A stretch of 64,000 nt of DNA from Streptomyces ferrugineus. Lineage in GTDB: Bacteria > Actinomycetota > Actinomycetes > Streptomycetales > Streptomycetaceae. The stretch's first letter is position 1, and every line of letters begins with the position of its first letter. The stretch covers positions 7,502,001-7,566,000 of the forward strand of contig NZ_CP063373.1 in NCBI RefSeq assembly GCF_015160855.1, read 5' to 3'. Below are positions 54,285 through 61,763 of this stretch, piece after piece. The notes beneath the pieces are model-generated. The model worked only from the letters and a program-made list of their open reading frames with translations. It did no database searches and was not told the origin of the DNA. Both the position numbers and the translations under genes were made by a program.

Positions 54285-54620
54285 ATGTCAGCAGCCCGCC
54301 CCGTCACGGACGCCTCCTTCGCCGACGACGTCCTGCTCAGCGACAAGCCCGTCCTGGTCGACTTCTGGGCCACCTGGTGCCCGCCGTGCCGCGCCGTCTC
54401 CCCGATCCTCGACAAGCTCGCGGCCGACCACGCCGACACCCTGAAGGTCGTCAAGCTCGACGTCGACCAGAACCCGGTCACGGCCCGCCAGTACGGGATC
54501 ACCTCGATCCCCACGATGAAGGTCTTCCAGGGCGGCAGGCCCGTGAAGACCCTCGTCGGCGCCCTGCCCCAGGCTGCCCTGGAAGCCGAGCTGGCGCCCT
54601 ACCTGCGCAGTGCGGCATGA
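54285..54620 (+). CDS. trxA: Thioredoxin
   Basis: A 111-aa thioredoxin from ATG 54285. The active site is WCPPCRAV rather than WCGPC; the cis-Pro lies in ITSIPTMKVFQGG. The CPPC form is found in some thioredoxins and changes redox potential. It is coupled with trxB upstream (52 bp gap) and overlaps the next gene by ATGA. Confidence 0.93.
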   Translation: MSAARPVTDASFADDVLLSDKPVLVDFWATWCPPCRAVSPILDKLAADHADTLKVVKLDVDQNPVTARQYGITSIPTMKVFQGGRPVKTLVGALPQAALEAELAPYLRSAA

Positions 54621-55144
54621 GTGGCGTACGAGTCACCCCGTGGCAAGACGACAGTTTCCCCTCCCCGCCCGCCCAGTTGCTCGCCGCCATGCAGGGCCGC
54701 CGGCCCAACGGTGAACTGATCGGCATCGACCGGGTCCTGCTGCGGAGCTTCCCGCTCGCCACCGGCTGGAACGAACTCCTCGGCCGGGTCCGCGCCGACT
54801 TCAGCCTGGAACTGGAGTACCGCGAACTGATCATGCTGCGCGTGGCCGTGCTCAACCGCGCCGATTTCGAATGGAACGTGCACCACCCGGCCTACCTGCA
54901 GGCAGGCGGCACCGAGGACAAGTGCCTCGCCCTCAAGAAGCCCGACGCAGCGGACGGCATCTTCGACGCGAAGGAGCGCGCCCTGATCGCGCTCACCGAC
55001 CAGTCCACCAGGCAGGTCGAGGTCGACCCCGAACTCATCGAGGAACTCAAGGAGTCGTTCGGCGAGACCAAGACGGTCGAAGCGGTGGCCACGGTCGCCG
55101 CCTACAACATGGTCTCCCGCTTCCTGGTCGCGCTGGCGATCTGA
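54617..55144 (+). CDS. Carboxymuconolactone decarboxylase/AhpD-like protein
   Basis: A 175-aa helical protein from ATG 54617 (ATGA overlap with trxA). It has ELIMLRVAVLNRADFEWNVH and the acid pair region LIEELKESFGETKTVEAVAT. The CxxC of true AhpD peroxidases is absent; the equivalent position reads RADFEWNVHH, as in the 4-carboxymuconolactone decarboxylase group. Association with thioredoxin genes suggests a role in detoxifying electrophiles or peroxides. Confidence 0.85.
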   Translation: MSGVRVTPWQDDSFPSPPAQLLAAMQGRRPNGELIGIDRVLLRSFPLATGWNELLGRVRADFSLELEYRELIMLRVAVLNRADFEWNVHHPAYLQAGGTEDKCLALKKPDAADGIFDAKERALIALTDQSTRQVEVDPELIEELKESFGETKTVEAVATVAAYNMVSRFLVALAI

Positions 55145-55470
55145 AGCAATCAGCCCCAGCCCTGGAGCCGACGCTTCCCCCCTTCGCCGGGCCGCTATTG
55201 ACCTGCACCCCCGCACACAGCCGCCCCCGCACCCCGGTGCCTCCTCGGAGGCCCGGCGGTCGCGCCGCCGCCCGCCGCCCGCCGCCCGCCGCCCGCCGCA
55301 GCATCCCTGTCCCCGCCTTCTCAGCGGCCTTCACCCACTACGACACCCTGCGCACCGGCCACCCCGGCACCTTCCACACCCACTGGTCCCACCCGGACCG
55401 CCCCGAGTCGACAACCTGACACGCCACTCCTCAGCACCCGCACCCCACCTCAGCGAAGGACTCAGCACCC
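55145..55470. other. Intergenic with GC-rich repeat
   Basis: About 325 bp without a convincing gene. It contains a 7-bp tandem repeat (55267-55299). The last part, ending at 55419, could encode FTHYDTLRTGHPGTFHTHW and is coding-like, but has no credible start; it may be a relic. Confidence 0.4.
55267..55299. repeat. GCCGCCC tandem repeat
   Basis: Four full copies of GCCGCCC plus a five-base partial copy. It lies between the AhpD-like and OsmC-like genes and is likely to vary in number by slippage. Confidence 0.85.
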
Positions 55471-56022
55471 ATGACCGTGATCAATGACATCGACGTCCAG
55501 GCCCTCAAGGACACCACCGCCGCCGTCGAGGCCGACCCCCGCCTCGGCCGGGCCACCTTCTCCGTCGACGGCACCTGGCAGGGCGGCTGCCGCCTCACCG
55601 CCCGGACCGGCGCCCTCGCCCAGGGCGGCGAGCAGGACGAGACACGCATCGCCAAGTACACAATGAGCAGCGACGAACCCACCGTACTCCTGGGCACCGA
55701 CACCGCCGTCTCACCTGCCGAGTACGTACTGCACGCCCTCGCCGGCTGCTACACGGTCACCCTCTCCGCCCTCGCAGCAGCTCAGGGCATCGCGCTCAAG
55801 GGCTTCCGCCTCGAACTCGAAGCCGACATCGACCTGCGAGGCTTCCTCGACATCGACGCCACAGTCCGTCCGGGCCTGCAGCAGATACGCGTACGCCTCC
55901 ACGTCGACGCCCCGGACACCCCTCGCGAGCAGATCGAGGAACTCGTCGCCCTCGTCGAGAACCGCTCGCCGATCCGCGACACCCTGGTCAGCCCTGTCGA
56001 CGTCGTCACCACACTCGCCTGA
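55471..56022 (+). CDS. OsmC family protein
   Basis: A 183-aa protein. It has LTARTGALAQGGEQDETRI, then GTDTAVSPAEYVLHALAGCY, in which the Cys of the OsmC/Ohr family is preserved (ALAGCYT). A second Cys is not obvious: Cys in GGCRLT is at a different position. OsmC/Ohr proteins reduce organic hydroperoxides with thiols. It ends the cargo operon; a strong terminator follows 12 bases downstream. Confidence 0.88.
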   Translation: MTVINDIDVQALKDTTAAVEADPRLGRATFSVDGTWQGGCRLTARTGALAQGGEQDETRIAKYTMSSDEPTVLLGTDTAVSPAEYVLHALAGCYTVTLSALAAAQGIALKGFRLELEADIDLRGFLDIDATVRPGLQQIRVRLHVDAPDTPREQIEELVALVENRSPIRDTLVSPVDVVTTLA

Positions 56023-56034
56023 CCAGCTGCCTAC

Positions 56035-56077
56035 CTTCGTCCACCGCGTTCGCATTTAACGACCGCGGTGGACGAAG
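56035..56077. terminator. Terminator hairpin after osmC-like gene
   Basis: A perfect 14-bp inverted repeat: CTTCGTCCACCGCG (56035-56048) and CGCGGTGGACGAAG (56064-56077) with a 15-base AT-richer loop. It follows the OsmC-like stop by 12 bases and closes the cargo block just before the right end of the element. Confidence 0.82.
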
Positions 56078-56215
56078 CACAGGCCCTTCCGTTCGCTGCG
56101 CCCGCGTGCCCGGCAGCGTCGCCGAGCGTCACGCACGCCTCGACTGCCTGCCGGACTCCCACACTCAGCGTGTCTTCTCACCAGCGGCATATGCGACCTG
56201 ACGCCCCATCAGAAC

Positions 56216-56312
56216 GAGCGTCAAATGAGCGTCACGAGCGTCATTTCAGCGTCAAGATATCGCCCGTAACGCCCACACCGCACATAACGCGCACAGGCAA
56301 AACCGCAGGTCA
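56216..56312 (+). repeat. Right arm-type repeats
   Basis: Four AGCGTCA units begin at 56217, 56228, 56237 and 56248 (spacings 11, 9, 11). The first two form GAGCGTCAAATGAGCGTCAC, one base different from 36635 on. GCAAAACCGCAGGTCA at 56297-56312 matches 36577-36592 and overlaps the methyltransferase stop. Regular helical spacing supports binding by a recombinase or its factor. Confidence 0.65.
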
Positions 56313-57650
56313 GGAGCCCTTCGCGACCGGCTCAAGGATCGCCACGCACTCCACATGATGAGTCATCGGAAACAGATCGAACGCCCTGAGCGTCCGCACC
56401 CGATACCCCCCATCCCGGAAGTACCCCAAGTCCCGGGCCAACGCCGCCGGATCGCATGCCACATACGCGATCCGCCGGGCCCCGAGCGACGCCAGATGCT
56501 CCACCGTCTTCCGCCCCGCGCCGGCCCGCGGCGGATCCAGCACCACGAGGTCGACCTCGGTGATCCCGGTACGCGGCAGCACCGTCTCGACCTTGCCCTG
56601 CTCGATCCGTACCCGGTCGAAGTCGGCGAGATTGTGCCGGGCGTCCTCCACGGCGCGCTTGCCGGACTCGATGCCGAGGACCGCGCCCTTCTCGCCGAGC
56701 CGGTCGGCGAGGGCGCCCGCGAACAAGCCCACGCCGCAGTACAGGTCGAGCGCCATCTCGCCCTTGCGGGGCAACAGGCCCTGCATGACGGCCGTCACCA
56801 GGGTGTCCGCGGCCTTCGGATGGACCTGCCAGAAGCCGCCGTTGCCCACCCGGTAGGTACGGCCGTCGGCGCGTTCGCGGACGAAGGGGCGGCCGTGGAC
56901 GCGATGGGTGCCGCCGTCCTTCTCGCCGATGCGCATCACCGACACCGGCTTGTCCAGCTCGACGATCGGCAGGCGGGCGCCCGGCCGGGGCGTGAGGATC
57001 ACCTGGCGGTCCTGCGAACCCGTCGCCGCGATCGCCTCCACCGACGCCATGCCGGTCCAGTCGCGCTTCTCGATGCCCAGCTCGCTGACACCCTCGGCGG
57101 CGATCATGCAGTGGTCGATCGGTTCCACCTCGTGGGAGCGGTGCCGGCGCAGCCCCGCATGGCCGTCGGCGTCGACCGCGTACTGCACGCGCGTGCGCCA
57201 CTGCGGCACCTGTCCGGCGGGCAGCTTGTCGCCCTCGGCCGGCATGACCGTGCCGTCCCAGCCGACGTCCTCCGGGGTCAGTCCCGCGAGCCGCTGGAGC
57301 TGTTCGGCGATGACCTCGCCCTTCATCCGGCGCTGCGCCCCGGGCTTGGCGTGCTGCCAGTCGCAGCCGCCGCAGCGGCCGGGGCCGGCGAAGGGGCAGG
57401 GGGCTTCGATGCGGTCCTTGGAGGCGGACCGGATCTCCACCGCGTCGGCGCGCAGGAAGCGGTCGCCCTCCTCGCCCTCGGTCACGCGGGCCACGACCCG
57501 CTCGCCGGGCAGCGTGTGCCGGACGAACAGCACCTGGCCGGCGTCGGTGCGGGCGATGCAGTGCCCGCCGTGGGCGACGGGGCCGATCTCGACCTCGTAC
57601 TCCTCCCCCACCAGCGACCCCACCTGAGATTTCTTCGGTTCTGCCTGCAT
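56310..57650 (-). CDS. TrmA/RlmC/RlmD-type RNA uridine C5-methyltransferase
   Basis: A 446-aa protein from ATG 57650. An N-terminal TRAM domain (VGEEYEVEIGPVAHGGHCIA) is followed by a cysteine cluster CPFAGPGRCGGCDWQH that binds an iron-sulfur cluster in RlmD, the SAM motif LDLYCGVGLFAG and the catalytic VVLDPPRAG and VACDPAAL with its Cys near residue 400. It methylates a uridine in rRNA or tRNA. Its last 20 codons coincide with the right att site, so the present C-terminus (LEPVAKGS) is probably supplied by the element. In-frame codons upstream to 57698 are not needed. Confidence 0.92.
   Translation of the reverse strand: MQAEPKKSQVGSLVGEEYEVEIGPVAHGGHCIARTDAGQVLFVRHTLPGERVVARVTEGEEGDRFLRADAVEIRSASKDRIEAPCPFAGPGRCGGCDWQHAKPGAQRRMKGEVIAEQLQRLAGLTPEDVGWDGTVMPAEGDKLPAGQVPQWRTRVQYAVDADGHAGLRRHRSHEVEPIDHCMIAAEGVSELGIEKRDWTGMASVEAIAATGSQDRQVILTPRPGARLPIVELDKPVSVMRIGEKDGGTHRVHGRPFVRERADGRTYRVGNGGFWQVHPKAADTLVTAVMQGLLPRKGEMALDLYCGVGLFAGALADRLGEKGAVLGIESGKRAVEDARHNLADFDRVRIEQGKVETVLPRTGITEVDLVVLDPPRAGAGRKTVEHLASLGARRIAYVACDPAALARDLGYFRDGGYRVRTLRAFDLFPMTHHVECVAILEPVAKGS
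56326..56372. other. Putative attachment site, right (attR)
   Basis: Right copy of the 47-base repeat. The perfect core CACTCCACATGATG lies at 56347-56360 inside codons for the MTHHVE region. Five mismatches separate the copies, so crossover within the core and later drift (or an element-borne copy from a relative) are both possible. Confidence 0.65.
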
Positions 57651-57728
57651 GGTGGGGTGACTCCAGATCGAGAAGGGGTACGGCCCGCGACCAGCCATCT
57701 CCGGGGGCCCGACAACAGCCCACCAGTC

Positions 57729-57788
57729 TACGTGCTCCCCGCCTACCCGCTCCCCGTTACCCGCTCCCCGTCCACCCGCTCCCCGCCC
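57729..57788. repeat. Short tandem repeat around ACCCGCTCCCCG
   Basis: Four imperfect units of about 14-16 bases, each containing CGCTCCCCG or GTGCTCCCCG, lie between the permease gene end and the methyltransferase start. They may form part of the methyltransferase promoter region or simply be slippage products. No clear promoter was found. Confidence 0.7.
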
Positions 57789-57791
57789 GCG

Positions 57792-59840
57792 TCAGCGCTG
57801 GGCGTCCGTCTCCTTGGGCCGCTCCTGGGCCGGCCCGCGCCGCACCGAACCCGGCGCGTTCCACTCCTGCTGCTTGCGGGCCCGCTTGCGCGCCACCTCG
57901 GAGGACTGGAGCTGGTACGGCACCGAGGTCACCATGATGCCCGGCGTGAAGAGGAGCCGGCCCTTCAGGCGGAGCGCGCTCTGGTTGTGCAGCAGTTGCT
58001 CGTACCAGTGGCCCACGACGTACTCGGGGATGATGACCGACACGGCGTCGCGCGGGGACTCCTTGCGCAGGCTCTTCACGTACTCGATGACCGGCCGTGT
58101 GATCTCGCGGTACGGCGAGTCGAGCACCTTCAGCGGTACGTCGATGCCGCGCCGCTCCCACTCCGCGCGCAGCGCCTTCGTCTCCGCCGGGTCGACGTTG
58201 ACGCTGAGCGCCTCCAGGGTGTCCGAGCGCATCAGCTTGGCGTAGGCGAGGGCGCGCAGGGTGGGGCGGTGGATCTTGGAGACCAGGACGACGGAGTGCA
58301 CCCGGGAGGGGCGCAGGGTGTCGTCGCTGGGGCCCTCGGGCGCGGCGATCTCCTCGGAGACGCGGTCGTAGTGCTTCCGGACCGCGGTCATGACGGCGTA
58401 GAAGATCACCATGCCGACCAGGGACACCCAGGCGCCGTGCTCGAACTTGGTGATCAGTACGACGACCAGCACCAGGCCGGTGAAGAAGGCGCCGAAGGCG
58501 TTGATCGCCCGGGAGCGGATCATGCGGCGGCGGGTGGCCGGGTCCCGCTCCGTGGCCAGGTGGCGGTTCCAGTGGCGGACCATGCCGGTCTGGCTGAGCG
58601 TGAAGGACACGAACACGCCGACGATGTAGAGCTGGATCAGCCGCGTCGAGTCGGCGCCGTAGATCCACACCAGGAGGATGGCGGCGCCCGCCAGCAGCAC
58701 GATGCCGTTGGAGAAGGCGAGCCGGTCGCCGCGGGTGTGCAGCTGGCGCGGCAGATAGCGGTCCTGGGCGAGGATCGAGCCGAGCACCGGGAAGCCGTTG
58801 TAGGCGGTGTTGGCGGCGAGGAAGAGGACCAGCGCGGTGGCGGCGGCCAGCAGGACGAAGAAGAAGGTTCCGTCGCCGAACACGGCGGCGGCCACCTGGG
58901 AGATCACCGGGTTCTGGACGTAGTCGGCGCCGACCGGGACGCCGTCGCGGAGCAGGTCCTTGGCCGGGTTCTCGGCCATGTGGACGTCGGTGGCGAGGGC
59001 CAGCCCGATGATGCCGCAGAACATGGACACCGCGAACACGCCCATGAGGGCGAGCGTCGTCGCCGCGTTCTTCGACTTCGGCTTGCGGAAGGCGGGCACA
59101 CCGTTGCTGATCGCCTCGACGCCGGTGAGCGCGGCACAGCCGGAGGAGAAGGTGCGCAGCAGCAGGAAGACGAGGGCGAAGCCGGCGATGCCCTGGTGCT
59201 CGGGTTCGATGTGCAGATCGGAGGTGGGTGCCTTCATGCTGTCGCCCAGCACCAGTCCGCGGAACGCGCCCCAGGCGATCAGCAGGAAGACGCTGGAGAC
59301 GAAGACGTAGGTCGGGATCGCGAAGAGCTTGCCGGACTCCTTGACGCCGCGCAGGTTCATCAGCGTCAGCAGCACGATGATGCCGACGGCGCACAGCACC
59401 TTGTTCTCGACGATGAACGGAATCGCCGAGCCCAGGTTCTCCACACCCGACGAGATCGAGACGGCCACCGTCAGGACGTAGTCGACCAGCAGGGCGCTGG
59501 CGACGGTGAGCCCGGCCTTCGGTCCGAGGTTGGTGGTGGCGACCTCGTAGTCGCCGCCGCCGCTCGGATAGGCGTGCACGTTCTGCCGGTACGACGCCAC
59601 CACGGTGAACATCAGGACGACGACCGCGACCGCGATCCACGGGGCGAAGTGGTAGGCCGACACGCCCGCGATGGACAGGACCAGCAGGACCTCGCCGGGC
59701 GCGTACGCCACGGAGGACAGCGGGTCGGAGGCGAAGACGGGCAGTGCGATGCGCTTCGGCAGGAGCGTTTCCGCGAGCCGGTCGCTGCGCAGCGCGCGCC
59801 CGATCAGAATCCGCTTGGGCACGTCGGTCAGTTTGGACAC
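57792..59840 (-). CDS. APC-superfamily permease, KimA-like (potassium/amino acid)
   Basis: A 682-aa protein from GTG 59840. It has about twelve membrane helices with FASDPLSSVAYAPGEVLLVL near the N-terminus, RQNVHAYPSGGGDYEVATTN and FSSGCAALTGVEAISNGVPA, which match the KimA (YdaO) K+ transporter subgroup. Residues about 480-640 form a soluble USP-like domain (VHSVVLVSKIHRPTLRALAY). Adjacent divergent TrkA genes support K+ transport, but amino acid transport cannot be excluded. The last 40 residues are a charged tail. Confidence 0.85.
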   Translation of the reverse strand: MSKLTDVPKRILIGRALRSDRLAETLLPKRIALPVFASDPLSSVAYAPGEVLLVLSIAGVSAYHFAPWIAVAVVVLMFTVVASYRQNVHAYPSGGGDYEVATTNLGPKAGLTVASALLVDYVLTVAVSISSGVENLGSAIPFIVENKVLCAVGIIVLLTLMNLRGVKESGKLFAIPTYVFVSSVFLLIAWGAFRGLVLGDSMKAPTSDLHIEPEHQGIAGFALVFLLLRTFSSGCAALTGVEAISNGVPAFRKPKSKNAATTLALMGVFAVSMFCGIIGLALATDVHMAENPAKDLLRDGVPVGADYVQNPVISQVAAAVFGDGTFFFVLLAAATALVLFLAANTAYNGFPVLGSILAQDRYLPRQLHTRGDRLAFSNGIVLLAGAAILLVWIYGADSTRLIQLYIVGVFVSFTLSQTGMVRHWNRHLATERDPATRRRMIRSRAINAFGAFFTGLVLVVVLITKFEHGAWVSLVGMVIFYAVMTAVRKHYDRVSEEIAAPEGPSDDTLRPSRVHSVVLVSKIHRPTLRALAYAKLMRSDTLEALSVNVDPAETKALRAEWERRGIDVPLKVLDSPYREITRPVIEYVKSLRKESPRDAVSVIIPEYVVGHWYEQLLHNQSALRLKGRLLFTPGIMVTSVPYQLQSSEVARKRARKQQEWNAPGSVRRGPAQERPKETDAQR

Positions 59841-60348
59841 AACAGAGAATCGTATGCCCCCTGCCTGGGGCGGAGCACATCCGGGTGAAATCGTGCGCGG
59901 CGCGGGGGTGAATTCCGTGCCCCGTTCGCGCCGGGCGCGGGTCCGGCAGGCCGCTGCGTGCCTCCATGACCTGCGTCCGTACGCTCATCACATCCGGGAG
60001 ACCTCATGTCGCACGCGACCGCTCAGCTCGTCGGTGCTCTCGTCGCGATCGCCGGACTCGCCGCCCTCGCGCTGGCCAGCGTGCGCAGCTTCAACCGCCG
60101 CTGACCGGCGTCCGGCAGCGCTCCTGGAGGCCCTGGTCGGGCTGTCGGACCCTGGCGTTACGGTGGACCGTGGCGCAGGCGAGCGGCGATCGTCCGGACC
60201 GCGAGGGATCATCGGCCGGATTCCCCGGCATGATGTTGCCCAGCGGTCCGCGACCGGCCCGCGCCTGTTGCCCGGCGAACCGAGAGAAGGTTATGAGCAC
60301 CACGTTCACGCAAGTCAGACGCCTCACGAGGAGTGCGGGGTAAGCGCC
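59841..60348. other. Divergent intergenic region, KimA-like / trkA
   Basis: About 500 bp between divergent genes for K+ handling. It contains the small frame at 60006-60104. GGGTGAA occurs at 59883 and again within GGGGGTGAATTCC (about 59908-59920); this recalls part of the ydaO c-di-AMP riboswitch, but the required 3' elements are not seen. Otherwise nothing firm. Confidence 0.4.
60006..60104 (+). CDS. Small membrane peptide, 32 aa
   Basis: A 32-residue frame from ATG 60006 with GGGAG 6 bases upstream. It encodes MSHATAQLVGALVAIAGLAA followed by LALASVRSFNRR: one hydrophobic helix with a basic tail. Location between the KimA-like and trkA genes is suggestive of a small transporter subunit. 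No homologue is known to me. Confidence 0.5.
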   Translation: MSHATAQLVGALVAIAGLAALALASVRSFNRR

Positions 60349-61020
60349 GTGCACATCGTCATCATGGGTTGCGGAAGGGTGGGCTCCGCTCTGGCCCAGA
60401 CCCTGGAGCAACAAGGGCACACGGTCGCCGTGATCGACCAGGACCCCACCGCGTTCCGCCGGCTGGGCCCCGGGTTCGGCGGCCGCCGGGTCACCGGTGT
60501 CGGCTTCGACCAGGACACCCTGCGCGAGGCGGGCATCGAGGAGGCGGGCGCGTTCGCCGCCGTCTCCAGCGGTGACAACTCCAACATCATCTCCGCGCGC
60601 GTGGCCCGCGAGATGTTCGGCGTGGAGAACGTGGCGGCGCGTATCTACGACCCCCGCCGCGCCGAGGTCTACCAGCGCCTGGGCATCCCGACCGTGGCCA
60701 CGGTCCGCTGGACGGCGGACCAGATGCTGCGCCGGCTGCTGCCCTCGGGCGCCGAGCCGCTGTGGCGGGACCCCACCGGCGGTGTCCAGCTCGCCGAGGT
60801 GCACGCGTCCACCGCCTGGGTGGGCCACAAGATCAGCAAGTTGCAGGAGGAGACCGGCGTGCGCGTCGCGTTCCTCACCCGGCTCGGCGAGGCGATCCTG
60901 CCCAGCTCGCAGACGGTCCTGCAGGAGGGCGACCTGGTGCACGTGATGATGCGCTCCGACGAGGTCGACAAGGTCGAGGCGTCCTTCGCCAAGGGTCCCG
61001 AAGAGGAGGGCGGTCACTGA
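60349..61020 (+). CDS. trkA: TrkA-type K+ channel/transporter regulator, first of two
   Basis: A 223-aa protein from GTG 60349 (GAGGAG upstream). The RCK N-terminal Rossmann domain has VIMGCGRVGSALAQTLEQQG and VIDQDP; the TrkA-C/RCK_C domain follows from about residue 135 (EVHASTAWVGHKISKLQEET). It binds NAD(H) and gates a K+ transporter. The next gene is a paralogue; such ceoBC/trkA pairs are standard in actinobacteria. Confidence 0.92.
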   Translation: MHIVIMGCGRVGSALAQTLEQQGHTVAVIDQDPTAFRRLGPGFGGRRVTGVGFDQDTLREAGIEEAGAFAAVSSGDNSNIISARVAREMFGVENVAARIYDPRRAEVYQRLGIPTVATVRWTADQMLRRLLPSGAEPLWRDPTGGVQLAEVHASTAWVGHKISKLQEETGVRVAFLTRLGEAILPSSQTVLQEGDLVHVMMRSDEVDKVEASFAKGPEEEGGH

Positions 61021-61697
61021 TGAGGGTCGCCATTGCCGGTGCCGGTGCGGTGGGCCGCTCCATCGCGGGCGAACTGCTGGAGAACGGCCACGAGGTCCTC
61101 CTGATCGACAAGGCGCCGACCGCCATCTCGGTCGAGCGGGTCCCGCAGGCGGAGTGGCTGCTGGCCGACGCCTGCGAGATCACGTCCCTGGACGAGGCGG
61201 CGCTGCAGCGCTGCAACGTGGTGATCGCCGCGACGGGCGACGACAAGGTGAACCTGGTCGTGTCCCTGCTGGCGAAGACGGAGTACGGCGTCCCGCGCGT
61301 CGTCGCCCGCGTGAACAACCCCAAGAACGAGTGGCTGTTCAACGAGGCCTGGGGTGTGGACGTGGCCGTCTCCACCCCGCGGCTGATGTCGGCCCTGGTC
61401 GAGGAGGCGGTGAGCGTCGGCGACCTGGTCCGCCTGCTCCGCTTCAGCCACGGCGACGCGAACCTGGTGGAGCTGACCCTGCCGGAGGAGTCGGCCCTGG
61501 CCGGCACCCAGGTCGGCGACGTCGAGTGGCCCCAGGACACGTCCCTGGTCACCATCATCCGCGGCACCCGTGTTCTGACGCCGTCCCGCGAGGATTCCCT
61601 GGAGGCGGGCGACGAACTCCTCTTCGTGGCCGCGCAGGCCCGCGAGGAGCAGTTGGAGGACCTGCTGTCGGTCCGCCGCGAGGACACCGCGAGCTGA
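61020..61697 (+). CDS. trkA: TrkA-type K+ channel/transporter regulator, second of two
   Basis: A 225-aa paralogue from ATG 61020 (overlaps the previous stop by one base, TGATG). It has MRVAIAGAGAVGRSIAGELL and LIDKAPTAI for NAD binding, and an RCK_C domain (VELTLPEESALAGTQVGDVE). It likely works with the first TrkA on the same K+ system. A strong hairpin terminator follows. Confidence 0.92.
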   Translation: MRVAIAGAGAVGRSIAGELLENGHEVLLIDKAPTAISVERVPQAEWLLADACEITSLDEAALQRCNVVIAATGDDKVNLVVSLLAKTEYGVPRVVARVNNPKNEWLFNEAWGVDVAVSTPRLMSALVEEAVSVGDLVRLLRFSHGDANLVELTLPEESALAGTQVGDVEWPQDTSLVTIIRGTRVLTPSREDSLEAGDELLFVAAQAREEQLEDLLSVRREDTAS

Positions 61698-61710
61698 GCC
61701 CCCCCGGGGG

Positions 61711-61757
61711 GTACGACGGCGGACCTGCGACTCGCAGGGCGCCCTCCGCCGTCGTAC
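61711..61757. terminator. Bidirectional terminator with nested hairpin
   Basis: GTACGACGGCGGA (61711-61723) pairs with TCCGCCGTCGTAC (61745-61757), 13 perfect base pairs. The loop holds a second stem, CCTGCG/CGCAGG (61724-61729 and 61733-61738). It separates the convergent trkA and DUF3159 genes. Confidence 0.85.
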
Positions 61758-61763
61758 GCAGCT

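Larger units (their letters stand above)
36528..56360. mobile_element. Putative integrative element of about 19.8 kb
   Basis: Bounded by the two copies of the methyltransferase 3' end (cores at 36528 and 56347, distance 19,819 bp). It contains a tyrosine recombinase, a small excisionase-like protein, a recombinase-like protein, toxin-like genes, a CoiA-like nuclease and a redox cargo. AGCGTCA repeats occur inside both ends: two at 36636/36647 and four at 56217/56228/56237/56248. No conjugation, replication or phage structural gene was recognised, so it is either a cryptic island or needs a helper. The integrase is 4 kb from the left end rather than at the edge. The cargo half (44.8-56.0 kb) has ordinary Streptomyces codon bias. 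Confidence 0.65.

Noticed and set aside
55270..55419. Small gene ending in FTHYDTLRTGHPGTFHTHW
   Set aside because: The end is coding-like, but the frame runs back through the GCCGCCC repeat into the AhpD-like gene's shadow, with no start codon or ribosome site of its own.
56355..59888. Long plus-strand frame opposite the methyltransferase and permease genes
   Set aside because: Covers two confident minus-strand genes and a repeat-rich gap, with a His/Asp/Glu-rich shadow translation.
59880..59975. Possible ydaO-type c-di-AMP riboswitch
   Set aside because: Two GGGTGAA-like elements occur on the plus strand and the gene context (K+ transport) fits, but the first GGGGAACC-type element and the conserved 3' segment with GACAGCTAACC are missing.
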